Shown here piece by piece: positions 34,808 through 43,478 of a DNA stretch of 64,000 nt. The position numbers and the translations under genes are program-made. Below the pieces are notes generated by a model that made no database searches, was not told where the DNA came from, and saw only the letters and a program-made list of their open reading frames with translations. Origin of the DNA: Bog-473 sp963817735 (lineage in GTDB: Bacteria; Actinomycetota; Acidimicrobiia; Acidimicrobiales; RAAP-2); assembly GCA_963817735.1 (NCBI GenBank), contig CAWFPP010000004.1, positions 1 to 64,000 of the forward strand, read 5' to 3'. Position 1 is the stretch's first letter. The number at the start of each line of letters is the position of its first letter.

Positions 34808-34818
34808 AGCCTCCGGAC

Positions 34819-35373
34819 CTACGGCTCATCCTCAAGAGCGTGCGCGGTCACCGCGCTGACCCAGTCTGCCTTTCCAGCCCGATACTGGTCCCGTTCATTT
34901 GGGTCGGATCCGTGCTCAGTGGATAGGCGGCTCTTTAGTTCGCCGTATTCCTGGGCGGCAGCGGGGTTCTTACGCAGGTAGTTACGAAACGCGAGCCAAC
35001 CACGCCACCCCGAGAACTCCTCTTCCACAACGTGGAGGTGATGCGTTCGCAGCTCTCTCGAAGGCGTGCAGAAGGACAGCCTTCTTTCGACATTGTCGGC
35101 AGGCTCAGGAGCAAGCAGCCAGCCGATCTGCCGTAGCGAGTCTTCCTCCACAATCACCGGCGAAATATCTTCGACCACGGCCAACATGTCAATAATCGGC
35201 TTGGCTACCAAACCGGGAACTGACGTACTGCCAATGTGCTCCAGCGGCCGAACCAGGTACGGCTGCAGAAGCGGCGTCAGGCGAAGTTGCTCTCGCTCGA
35301 AGCTGGACGCCCAATCAGGGTCATACTGGTACATGCGAATCGGATCTTTCCGCACGCGCACAGTCTCGCCCAT
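34819..35373 (-). CDS. GrpB-family protein (UPF0157)
   Basis: 184 residues from the ATG at 35373 (MGETVRVRKD); the frame is open to 35430. The signature region is clear: YDPDWASSFEREQLRLTPLL, then VRPLEHIGSTSVPGLVAKPI and IDMLAVVEDI, a nucleotidyltransferase-like core with Ser and Asp in the expected places. It is followed by THHLHVVEEEFSGWRGWLAF and NYLRKNPAAAQEYGELKSRL. The true reaction of the family is not settled; some members are fused to CoaE. Cytoplasmic. Closed by motif M20. Confidence 0.85.
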   Translation of the reverse strand: MGETVRVRKDPIRMYQYDPDWASSFEREQLRLTPLLQPYLVRPLEHIGSTSVPGLVAKPIIDMLAVVEDISPVIVEEDSLRQIGWLLAPEPADNVERRLSFCTPSRELRTHHLHVVEEEFSGWRGWLAFRNYLRKNPAAAQEYGELKSRLSTEHGSDPNERDQYRAGKADWVSAVTAHALEDEP

Positions 35374-35471
35374 ATAAGGCCGGAGAGTGCCCCCTCCCGG
35401 CGTTACGGGGATGCTTTCAAGTTGATGCATCCATCGTTGTGAGCTTGGGTAACCACAGTTAGGCTCCGTCC

Positions 35472-36122
35472 GTGGCGAGCGTGACCCTTTACAAGGAGAT
35501 CATCACACGAACGGGGCGAACCCGAGGCGGTCTTCTAGCGCCCCTTCGATCTGTGCGCGCCAGCCTCGCCAGCGTGAGGACCTCCGTTGACGGAAGCCCT
35601 CATCACTTGCGACAGACGGTTCCCAAGACCATCGAGCTGGCGCCGGGGGCCCATGAGTTCATTGCCACTGGCCGTGGCTTCTCCCGGGGTCGCGAAACGA
35701 TCGAAGTGGGTGACCGTGACCTGATCGTCGTGATCTCTCCAGACCAAACCTCGGTTAGCGCACATAACCCGCTCGGGTCCTTACGGATTCACGAGGTGAG
35801 CGGACCCGAAGAGCTTCAGCCGTATCGCTTCTACAAGGGGCAGCCCACGTCCTTTGGGATGGACACCGTCACCTTGTCGCTGTGGATGTCGAGTGTTGCG
35901 TCTGCTGCATGCTGCCTCGTGGGAGTAGCCGCAATCGGTTTGGCTATCTGGGGCTACGTAGCAAGAGACGTGGGGGTCGGCGTCATCTTGTCGTTCTTCG
36001 CCGTAGTGATTGCCTCGGTGATACCCATAGGCCTAGGTGGGTTGCTCACCGCCATCCGATTCACTCGGCTACCAGCGACTTGGCGTCAGCCCGGAAGCCA
36101 AGCGCTTCCGTCACACTCCTAA
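35472..36122 (+). CDS. PEGA-like membrane protein, unknown
   Basis: 216 residues from a GTG. N-terminal beta-rich part: SVRASLASVRTSVDGSPHHL, then KTIELAPGAHEFIATGRGFS, a carbohydrate-binding PEGA-like pattern also found in 20087-20713. It is followed by two adjacent membrane helices (ASAACCLVGVAAIGLAIWGY and VGVILSFFAVVIASVIPIGL) and a short basic tail. Role unknown. The two PEGA-like genes may be distant relatives inserted separately. Converges with 36196-36720 across motif M21. Confidence 0.6.
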   Translation: MASVTLYKEIITRTGRTRGGLLAPLRSVRASLASVRTSVDGSPHHLRQTVPKTIELAPGAHEFIATGRGFSRGRETIEVGDRDLIVVISPDQTSVSAHNPLGSLRIHEVSGPEELQPYRFYKGQPTSFGMDTVTLSLWMSSVASAACCLVGVAAIGLAIWGYVARDVGVGVILSFFAVVIASVIPIGLGGLLTAIRFTRLPATWRQPGSQALPSHS

Positions 36123-36138
36123 GCGCACGCTCCGCTAC

Positions 36139-36155
36139 CCGGCGAACTGGGGCAG
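36139..36155 (-). repeat. Cassette-end motif M21
   Basis: Minus strand CTGCCCCAGTTCGCCGG, an exact match to the consensus, 40 bp after the 3' end of 36196-36720 and in its orientation. Confidence 0.65.
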
Positions 36156-36195
36156 CCTTCGCGCACCCGACCGGTATTGGCAAGTTGCGGATGGC

Positions 36196-36720
36196 CTATG
36201 GGGTCGGTTGCCTCGGGCTTGCAACAATGGCCACCAGAGGGATCGGCCGAGACGTTTTCGCTTGATACGCGTCATACCGCCTGTTGTTGGTCCCGTTCAT
36301 GAGTTCCCAGAGCCGTGGATAGTCGGGATCCGTCGAGTCGATGACCGTGGCCCTTCCAGGGAACCGCCTGCGACCCACCTGGACTTCGACTTCCGGTCTG
36401 GCGCACAAGTTGTGGAACCAGGCCGGTGCGTGATCCTTTCCGTCGTTCGAGGCGGCCACAATGATCTTTTCCCCGTCCCGCGCGAATACCAGAGCCGTCA
36501 ACCGGGGCTGGCCCGTTCTGCGTCCGACGGTGCGCAAGAGGAGGGTCCACGCCCCGATCATGCCTGCACCGACCCGGCCATCACTTCGGGCATAGATCCA
36601 TCTGTGGAGTCGCAACATTGCTGCGGGCCCACTCTTGGGTGCGGTCAGCCTGTTCATGGTTCTGGGGATGAGCGGCGGCAGCTTGTCGCCCCCGACGGTG
36701 AGATCGGTCTTCGTGTTCAT
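36196..36720 (-). CDS. Deazaflavin (F420)-dependent nitroreductase-family oxidoreductase
   Basis: 174 residues. The family pattern is clear: LHRWIYARSDGRVGAGMIGA, then LLLRTVGRRTGQPRLTALVF, REGEK-like DGEKIIVAASNDGKDHAPAW, FHNLCARPEVEVQVGRRRFP. Resembles the Ddn family that uses reduced F420. Two bases separate it from the TetR gene upstream on the same strand, so they form an operon controlled by that regulator. The substrate is unknown; related enzymes reduce quinones or other electron acceptors. Confidence 0.88.
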   Translation of the reverse strand: MNTKTDLTVGGDKLPPLIPRTMNRLTAPKSGPAAMLRLHRWIYARSDGRVGAGMIGAWTLLLRTVGRRTGQPRLTALVFARDGEKIIVAASNDGKDHAPAWFHNLCARPEVEVQVGRRRFPGRATVIDSTDPDYPRLWELMNGTNNRRYDAYQAKTSRPIPLVAIVASPRQPTP

Positions 36721-36722
36721 CG

Positions 36723-37418
36723 TTACCTCGCTCTCGTGTTCCTGGCGTTCGGTGTCTTGTTTCGACTTGCAGCGGAGCGGGCCTTCTTCGCCGGATGGGT
36801 GGGATGTCGGGCGGCGAGCGTCGGCATCATCAGGGCCAGGACCTCCTCGGTTCGTTCCCAGAGGTCCTTACCGCCCGAGTCCAGGAGCGACAGTGAGTCG
36901 ATTCCGACGATCCAGGCAAAGATCGCCCGAGCCGTGGAGAGGGGATCGAGACGCGCCGCGAACTCTCCCGAGCGAACCCCACGCACGATTAGGTCGGCGA
37001 TGGACTGCACTCCGAGCGCCTGGAACGACGCGTACTCCGAGCCAGGGCCGGAACGGACGCTCAGGTCGGCTCCCAGGCGGACGACACAGTGCATGGTGGG
37101 GTCGTCGGAGATCAGCCGCGCTCGGCGTCGCAAGGCACTACGCAGCTCGTCGCTCGCGGAAGCACCCGGTTCCGCATCTGCCCCGAGTCGAGCGATCAGC
37201 TCCTGCTGCTTGGCCCGGAAGGCGGCGAGGGCGACTTCCTCCTTGTTCGAGAAGTGGAAGTAGAACGCGCCTTTGCTCATCCCACTGGCGAGGATGAGAT
37301 CGTTGAGGGAGACGCCGTCGAAGCCATTCTCGGCAAAAGCCCGGGCTGCGGTGTCGATAATGAGCGAACGCGTTCGCTCGGCGCGCTGTTGACGGGCCCC
37401 CGTAGTGCTCGTTGGCAT
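36723..37418 (-). CDS. TetR-family transcriptional regulator
   Basis: 231 residues from the ATG at 37418 (the frame is open to 37460). N-terminal helix-turn-helix: RTRSLIIDTAARAFAENGFD, then GVSLNDLILASGMSKGAFYF and HFSNKEEVALAAF. The C-terminal ligand domain is helical (LGVQSIADLIVRGVRSGEFA). A long basic tail (KKARSAASRNKTPNARNTRA) is unusual. It likely represses itself and the downstream oxidoreductase through the palindrome just upstream of its start. Ligand unknown. Confidence 0.88.
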   Translation of the reverse strand: MPTSTTGARQQRAERTRSLIIDTAARAFAENGFDGVSLNDLILASGMSKGAFYFHFSNKEEVALAAFRAKQQELIARLGADAEPGASASDELRSALRRRARLISDDPTMHCVVRLGADLSVRSGPGSEYASFQALGVQSIADLIVRGVRSGEFAARLDPLSTARAIFAWIVGIDSLSLLDSGGKDLWERTEEVLALMMPTLAARHPTHPAKKARSAASRNKTPNARNTRAR

Positions 37419-37430
37419 CAGCAATAGTAA

Positions 37431-37452
37431 AACATACCGATCGGTCGGTTTA
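37431..37452. promoter_or_regulatory. Probable TetR operator
   Basis: AACATACCGATCGGTCGG with the palindrome ACCGATCGGT (37436-37445), AT-rich at both sides, 13 bp upstream of the TetR start. Typical form and place for autorepression. Confidence 0.55.
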
Positions 37453-37565
37453 CAAGCCAAGTCCGACCGCCCGACATGCCGGATACCGGACGCCCGCCGC
37501 CTGAACCCCCTAGCCCCGTTGTGCGTACGGGGCGTAGCTGTCGGGTCGCGTCCGACCGAGTCTCC

Positions 37566-40500
37566 TTAGAGTTCAATCCCCTGCGGCGTCCCTACATCCA
37601 CCTCCGACCCACGAACGATCTGCTGACCCTCCGTGCCCACGCTCCCACTGATCGCGTTCGCCCACTTAGCTGCTGCGAGCGCCCTCCTGCGCTGGGCCGA
37701 CTGTTCCTTGTTCTCGCGGTCCGGAACTGCACCGAGAGGGCGCTGACCCTCGACCTTCCAGCGGTCCCGGTAAGCCGCGATCGTCGACACCGCTCGCAAC
37801 CAGCGCTCCTGCTTGACGACTCCGCTCGGGGCATCTCCGAGCGGCCGTACCCAGGTTTCTCTGCGCGCAATCGCCTCTTCGGCCAACGACAAAGCCCGTC
37901 GTTCCATGGCTTGGTCCCGCTCGGTGAGCGCCCGGGCCATCTCCGGATCCGTCACTCCCTGGGCTCTCGGGATGAGCCCAGCGATCAGCTGTCCGGTGTG
38001 CCGTCGCCTTCCGCCAGCGGCCTGGGACCAGCGATCGATCCGACCATGGAGGACGGCGGCTACATCGACGGCATCAGCGAGAGACTTACTGGCGATGAGC
38101 CGCGGCAGGCCTGTTTCAAGGTCGAGTCCGCGTGCTTCGGCATCGCGTAACCCTGCGAACAGCGGTCCCCGGCCCGCACTGGCGGCCACGATGGCGAGGT
38201 CAGCATCGGACAGTCCCGATCGCGCCAGGAGGGCGTCGAAGCGTTCGGCTTGTGCCTCGGTGGCCAGGGTCAGGTACTCGGCGGAGAGCTGCTCCATGCC
38301 CTCTGCTTCGTGGTACTCGCGACGGATCATCTCGTTCGCCGCCACCTCGGCACCTTCGTTCCGCAGGGCCCCGGCGAGGACATCCTTGGCCGTCATTGAC
38401 TCCAGCGCGTCGTCATGCGAGGTCTGAGGGTCTGGGTCGTAATGGGTGTCCACGTAAAGCCGGTTGGACGCCTTGCCCCGAGTGGCCGAGACGTAGAGGG
38501 TCTCTCGGGTTGTCGAGGGACTCACCATGGCGTGCGCCGTGTCGACCGTCCTACCTTGAGCCCGATGAGCAGTCGAGGCATAGGCGAGCTCGACGTGCTC
38601 ACGAACGTAGACAGCCGGGACCTGGACCATGCCGGCACCATGACGTCGTTGCAAGGTAAGCGACCCGTCGGCATGTGAGCCGGCCACGCGCCATTGGTCA
38701 CCATTACGGACCCAGTGCTTTCCGGCGTTGAGCCTTCGGTTGTTGTGACGGGTAACCACCTCGTCGCCAATCGCTGCACTCGCACCGCCGGAGACCGGCA
38801 CCCCGTCTCCTGCGACCCTTCCGGCGGCAATCAGATCGGCCTGCGCCCGGGAGTTGAGTTCCCCGACGGTGCCCGTATCGGCGGCGATCATCAGGCTGAT
38901 CTTGCTCTCCTCGATGTCGCGCTTCCAGGCCTTATAGAGAGCGTCCAGCATCTCGTCCCGGCTGCCTCCGGCCATCCGGCCATGGGCCTCATAGGCGTCG
39001 ATGGCATCCGGGGACCCAGCCCGCAGTTCGACACTGGCCGCCTTCTCCCAGGGATTGAGGAACCGACGCACGTCGGTCAGCTCTGGCGCCAGAGTGCCCC
39101 GATCGTGGACCAAGGCGGCAAACATCCCGCCGGCATCGACGGGGCTCAACTGGCCCTGGTCCCCCACCAGGACCACCTTGGCTCGAGCGTCGCGGGCTGC
39201 CGATACCAGTTCATCCAGGGCGAACGTCCCGACCAAGCTCGCTTCATCGACGATCACCAACTGGCCAGCTCGAATCCGCCATCGGGTTACTTCGCCTGCG
39301 ACCCGGACCAGTTCGGCGTGGAGGGCGGAGCGATGCTGCTGCGTTCCGGGAGAGCGAAGTGCTGCCCGCAGTCCCGCAATCCTTTCGAGTCGCTCACCGT
39401 ATTGGCGGTGCTCGTGGAGCCACTTCGCGGTGTTCTCCGTCTCGATGCCCAGACTCTCGGCCAGTACCTCTGCGGCCGCCGCCGAAGGGGCTAGGCCGAG
39501 CACTGAGCCCGACCCATGCCCGGCTTCCCAGGCAGCCCGGAGTCCCGCCATAGTGGTCGACTTGCCGGTGCCGGCCGGTCCGACCAACACGTCGAGGCGG
39601 CGGACCGAGGTGGCGATCTGCTCCACGGCGACGGCCTGATCGACCGACAGCGAATAACTCGCGCCGGGCAGCGGGACTGCCGTGACGGCAGCCACCGTGC
39701 CCGTTGCCACGGCGGGGCCATCCATCTCTCGCCCAGCATCGAGCAGGCGGGTCTCGGCGTCGATGAGGATGGCGGTGGTGTAGATCTCGTGTCCCTTGGC
39801 CCGGAACCGGCTGGTCCCGTCGGCCCGGCGTAGGTGCTCCGGCGTGAAGTGCAACTCAGGTGCGGAGATGAGCAGCGACTGCTCTGCGGCCATATCGGCG
39901 GTGCTTTCGGCCACGGCGATTCGATCGTCGGGAGAGGCGAAGCGGACGCCGTGGAATTGGCGGTGGACCTCGGCCAGGACGTTGGCCCGAGAGAAGGTGG
40001 CCCGGCGCTCGGCGACACTGTGCGGATGGTAACGATGGCCGCGTCGGCGAGGATCTCGTCGGCGAGGTCACCGGCTCGGAGCAGCGGCAGATCGTTGCGG
40101 TCCAGACAGCCCCGCCACCCAGGCTTGCGGGTCACGTCCGACATAGTTCTCGGCCCGCTGGCGCCACCCGGCGGTCATGGTGCCGAGTGGGCGATGCTCC
40201 TTGGCCGGCCGGGTCTCGAGGGTCGCCCGTTGGCGCAGTTTGATGATCTCCGCCGTGGTCGGCTGGCGCCCGTGGGCAGCGACGAAGGCGGGGATCATCG
40301 CCTCCTTGCGCTCTTCGATGGCGGCGGCCCGTTGGGAGAACTCGGCCAAAAGGGTCTCGGGAACCCCGGCCACCTCGAAGCGGTTCTGATCCGAATGTCG
40401 CCGGGATCTTTCGTCCCAGTCCCACCCCAACTCCCGGGTCAACAGGTCGGCGAGAATGCCCTGATGCAGCTCTCCGAGCATGACCACACTCTTGAACAGA

Positions 40501-41182
40501 CCCCGCGAATCGAGCGTGCGCCACTGCCCGTCGGAGACCGACCGGGCCCGATTGGCCACCACTACATGGTCATGGAGCTGGGGGTCACCGGCCCTCGAAT
40601 CGAAGTGGGTGAACGCGGTTGCCACCACGCCCTCGACGTCTTCTTGGACCACGCCGTTCTTGCCCGAGCGCGAGTGGAAGACCTCCCGTTCGGCGTAGGC
40701 GAGCACGACCTCGATGGCCCGGCGGTGGCAGGCGGCGATCGTCTCCTTGGTGTCGGCATCGGCCAAGGCCCACGCCGTAGAGATCGACTTGCTGGGTGAG
40801 AAGGTGAGATCGAAGCCGGCTACCGGCGTCCGCTCGGTCGTTCCTGGCGCTCTGGTCGGCGGTGCGGGGCCAACCGCCGATGTCGCACCGGTCCGAAGAC
40901 GCCCGCGATGCGGACGCCCGAGCGCCTCGCCGTGATCGGATCGGCGCACATCCCGAGGAGGTTGAACAGATGTTCCTCACTGACCTCCGAGCCGATCTCG
41001 ATCCCCTGCTCCCCCATCGAGACCGGCCAGGCCAGCGCCGAGGAACACGCCCGGCGGCGTACCGGACGCGGCGTAGTAGTCGGCCAGGCTCTCGACTGAT
41101 GGCGCACCCCGTCGCCGGCCGCCACCGACTCCATCAGGTACCGATACCCCGATCCCAACGTCATTCTGCGGATTGAAAGCAC
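37566..41182 (-). pseudogene. MobF-family relaxase-helicase (TraA/TrwC-like), at least five frameshifts
   Basis: About 1,200 residues if joined. Start near 41182 or 41164 (MTLGSGYRYLMESVAAGDG). Relaxase parts: SLADYYAASGTPPGVFLGAG, FDLTFSPSKSISTAWALADA, and the metal-binding histidines HFDSRAGDPQLHDHVVVANR. Helicase parts: VGPAGTGKSTTMAGL (Walker A), LVIVDEASLVGTFALDEL (Walker B), VLVGDQGQLSPVDAGGM and TAHRAQGRTVDTAHAMV. Frame breaks lie near 41110, 41030, 40905, 40090 and 40015. The C-terminal 780 residues are intact. It would nick oriT and unwind DNA for transfer; as given it is inactive. Confidence 0.85.
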
Positions 41183-41267
41183 GGCGCATCCCCACGGCCG
41201 GGACGCCGGTCGTCCCACACCCCACCGACGACTCCCCGACCACAATCGCCCCTCGGGTGCCAATCGT

Positions 41268-41336
41268 GTGACGCAGATTGGCTGTGCCGTGGGGAAGTAG
41301 GAGTGGGGAGCGTGATGCAGATTGGTTGTGCGGTGG
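41268..41336 (+). repeat. Direct repeats upstream of relaxase, oriT candidate
   Basis: GTGACGCAGATTGGCTGTGC (41268) and GTGATGCAGATTGGTTGTGC (41312) continue to 25 bp each with three differences, period 44 bp. They lie 86 bp upstream of the relaxase start, where an oriT or its regulator sites are expected. Confidence 0.5.
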
Positions 41337-41586
41337 CGGAGTTGGGGGTTTCGACGCGGGATGTGAGACAGGACGGCGTCAGACGGTGTGATGAGAATGA
41401 CCGCGTGGCAATACGGAGGTGCGTAACGGCGCTGACTCGGGTGAGGGCGCACAGGGACGATCTGGAATTGGCGCTCCCGCTTCTCGCTGCTCTCCTCGGA
41501 CGACGCCACTGCGTCGTTCGATAACAGCGATTTCCACCGGAGCTGTGCGGGGTCAAGTTCCGGAGAGGGAAGCCCGTTGGGCCGAG

Positions 41587-41653
41587 CAAGAACTTCTGGC
41601 GGGTTCGCCCGCAGGGCGAACCTCAACGATCACGACACCGCCAGAAGTTCTTG
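41587..41653. repeat. Nested perfect inverted repeats
   Basis: Outer pair CAAGAACTTCTGGCGG (41587-41602) and CCGCCAGAAGTTCTTG (41638-41653). Directly inside the left arm is a second hairpin, GTTCGCCC-GCA-GGGCGAAC (41603-41621). No gene covers it. It could be an oriT structure, an RNA or a recombination site. Confidence 0.75.
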
Positions 41654-42133
41654 TGAGCCGATCCGGCGACTTGACGCCGTGAAGCGCCGGTGGTCCCGGC
41701 CCGGCCGGTGCGACATCGGTCTTGCCTCACCACGTCCGCCAGCGCTTTGGCCATGGGATTGCAAAGGTCACCCGATTACGGCAAATCCTCGATCCCACGA
41801 CCACCACCGGGAGAGGCCGAGGGGCGACCGATGGTCGTTCGCCGACCTCCTTGGTGAGTACCGACAACATCGCCAGGGAGATTGGACAGTGAACACCAAG
41901 CAGGTCTTGTCTGAAGGACGACACACTCGAGTCGGAGGAAGATCAGGACGGATCGCTCTCGCACACAGGGCAGGGGTATCCACTCTGGAGCCGGCCGGCT
42001 CCCTTGAGGACGAGAAGGAGACGCCGGTCGAGGGACCCAATCCAACGACGATGACATCCGACTTGTGCGTCGCCCTCGCCCGGGTCGACCGGACCCGGCC
42101 CGCCGGGTGGACCAGACGCTCGGAGCGTGACGC

Positions 42134-42253
42134 ATGAATGAGGCGAAGGCGCTCATTCGACTCTCCGCGTACGTCGAGACTTCCGCCAGCAACCAAACGA
42201 TCCCCAAGGAAAGTCTGCGCGGGCCGATGTCGTCCAACGGCGGCGCTCCATGA
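42134..42253 (+). CDS. 39-residue small protein coupled to the excisionase
   Basis: ATG at 42134 behind GGAGCG; sequence MNEAKALIRLSAYVETSASN followed by 19 more residues, ending NGGAP. Its TGA overlaps the ATG of 42250-42498 (ATGA), so translation is probably coupled. Too short to assign; it may be a leader peptide. Confidence 0.4.
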   Translation: MNEAKALIRLSAYVETSASNQTIPKESLRGPMSSNGGAP

Positions 42254-42498
42254 CCGCCTCCCTGATAATCCGCGCCACCGGCGGGATCGAGTTGCCGCTG
42301 GTGTGCTCGCCGTCGCAGGTCGCACCATTGCTCGGGCGATCGGACCATGCCATCCGTGACGACTGTGTTGCGGGCGTCATTCCGACGCTGCCGAGAGCTG
42401 GTGGGTCAGGGGCGCACCACCGGATTGCCACAGCGCGGCTGCTCGATCAGATAGGCGTTCCTTACGAGATCGTCTCGTCCGAGAAACTGGAGCCGTGA
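42250..42498 (+). CDS. Excisionase-like small DNA-binding protein
   Basis: 82 residues. The middle has the layout of MerR-type/HTH_17 excisionases: VCSPSQVAPLLGRSDHAIRD, then DCVAGVIPTLPRAGGSGAHH and RIATARLLDQIGVPYEIV, that is, a helix-turn-helix, a short wing (GAHHRI) and a final helix. In tRNA-integrating elements such a protein steers the integrase towards excision. It lies 980 bp from the integrase and is transcribed towards it. The role is inferred from size, fold pattern and position. Confidence 0.65.
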   Translation: MTASLIIRATGGIELPLVCSPSQVAPLLGRSDHAIRDDCVAGVIPTLPRAGGSGAHHRIATARLLDQIGVPYEIVSSEKLEP

Positions 42499-42664
42499 TA
42501 TCCGTTGGCACAGGCCCGCCGGGAACAGGAGCTGCCGAGACGGCGGCTTCTCCGAAGCGCACCACTTCAGTCTGTGCATCGAAATCGACCATTCTGACGT
42601 AGGTGTCCCAGGTGGCATTGCTCGGTGGGCCGTTCGGAGTTCACGGTGCGGGTACTCTGGAGCT

Positions 42665-42859
42665 ATGGCCGCACAGCCCGTCATGACCGCCGAAGAACTG
42701 ATCGAACGGGTGCGCCATGCTGGGCCCCCTACCCCCGATGACGTGACGATCCTGTGGGACGGACGGCGCTTGGACTCTCGGGAGGCCGTGATGCAGTGGC
42801 TGGCTGAGGTCGAGGCGAAGCGCTCAGAGGAAGCCGCCGCCGCGGGTGCCGACGCCTGA
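42665..42859 (+). CDS. 64-residue partner of nucleotidyltransferase (antitoxin-like)
   Basis: ATG at 42665 behind CTGGAGC. Acidic, helical small protein: MTAEELIERVRHAGPPTPDD, VTILWDGRRLDSREAVMQWL, then AEVEAKRSEEAAAA. It overlaps the next gene by 14 bp, which fixes them as a pair. Small acidic protein upstream of a nucleotidyltransferase is the layout of type IV-like toxin-antitoxin modules, but no antitoxin family is recognised. Confidence 0.6.
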   Translation: MAAQPVMTAEELIERVRHAGPPTPDDVTILWDGRRLDSREAVMQWLAEVEAKRSEEAAAAGADA

Positions 42860-43394
42860 CGGCCCCCCGCACGACCTCGGACGTCTGATCGAGGTCCTCG
42901 ACCGTCACGAAGTGGAGTATCTGATGGTGGGAGGAGTAGCCGCTATCGGGTATGGCGCCGAGCGTCCGACCGAAGACGCTGACTGCGTGGTGCGCCGGGA
43001 GCGGGCGAACCTCGACCGGCTCGCTGGTGCCCTGCGGGAGCTGCACGCCCGCCTCCGCGTCGGCGGGATGACCGACGCGGATGCCCAAGCACTGCCGGTC
43101 CAGATAGACGCCACGACACTCGACCTGGCCGGCATGTCGACCTGGATGACCGACGCCGGCCCATTCGACGTCCTCGCTGGCCTGGAGGCCACCGACGGCC
43201 GCCTGGTTCCATACGAGGAGCTGGTAGTCCGAGCGACGCTGCTGTACGGCGATGGCTTCACGATCAAGGCTGCCGGCCTGGAGGACATTATTCGGGCCAA
43301 AGAGCGCGCCGATCGGACGAAGGATCGGGAGGCCCTACCCGAGCTCCGCGCCTTACGGGATGCCTCAGCTAGCGAAGATACGCCTCCGTCATAG
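42846..43394 (+). CDS. Nucleotidyltransferase-fold protein (toxin-like)
   Basis: 182 residues from a GTG that overlaps the previous gene. Core signature: LIEVLDRHEVEYLMVGGVAA, then IGYGAERPTEDADCVVRRER, where GG and the DxD-like EDADCVV form the metal and nucleotide site of minimal nucleotidyltransferases. Further on are GPFDVLAGLEATDGRLVPYE and IKAAGLEDIIRAKERADRTK, typical of AbiEii- and MenT-related proteins. In those, the enzyme modifies tRNA or other targets and is held by a partner. The substrate and toxicity are inference. Confidence 0.75.
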   Translation: MPTPDGPPHDLGRLIEVLDRHEVEYLMVGGVAAIGYGAERPTEDADCVVRRERANLDRLAGALRELHARLRVGGMTDADAQALPVQIDATTLDLAGMSTWMTDAGPFDVLAGLEATDGRLVPYEELVVRATLLYGDGFTIKAAGLEDIIRAKERADRTKDREALPELRALRDASASEDTPPS

Positions 43395-43478
43395 ACGTTG
43401 ACTCCGGGTCCCGATCTTCACCCAGCACCCAGCGTGACGAGTCCGAAGACGAGGACAACCGCAGATCGAACTCCCCTC

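Larger units (their letters stand above)
41183..42133. other. Long non-coding stretch between relaxase and small-ORF/excisionase genes
   Basis: About 950 bp in which no open frame has recognisable coding character. It holds the 44-bp-period repeats and the nested inverted repeats listed separately. Its place next to a relaxase suggests transfer-origin or control functions. Confidence 0.55.

Noticed and set aside
8044..36155. Calling the recurrent motif a canonical integron attC
   Set aside because: The GTTRRRY and RYYYAAC boxes are not evident and no integron integrase with its specific insertion was identified; kept as a cassette-like hypothesis only.
41577..42348. Overlapping 186-190-codon frames on both strands
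   Set aside because: No ribosome sites, no recognisable segments and composition typical of shadows; the region is treated as non-coding.
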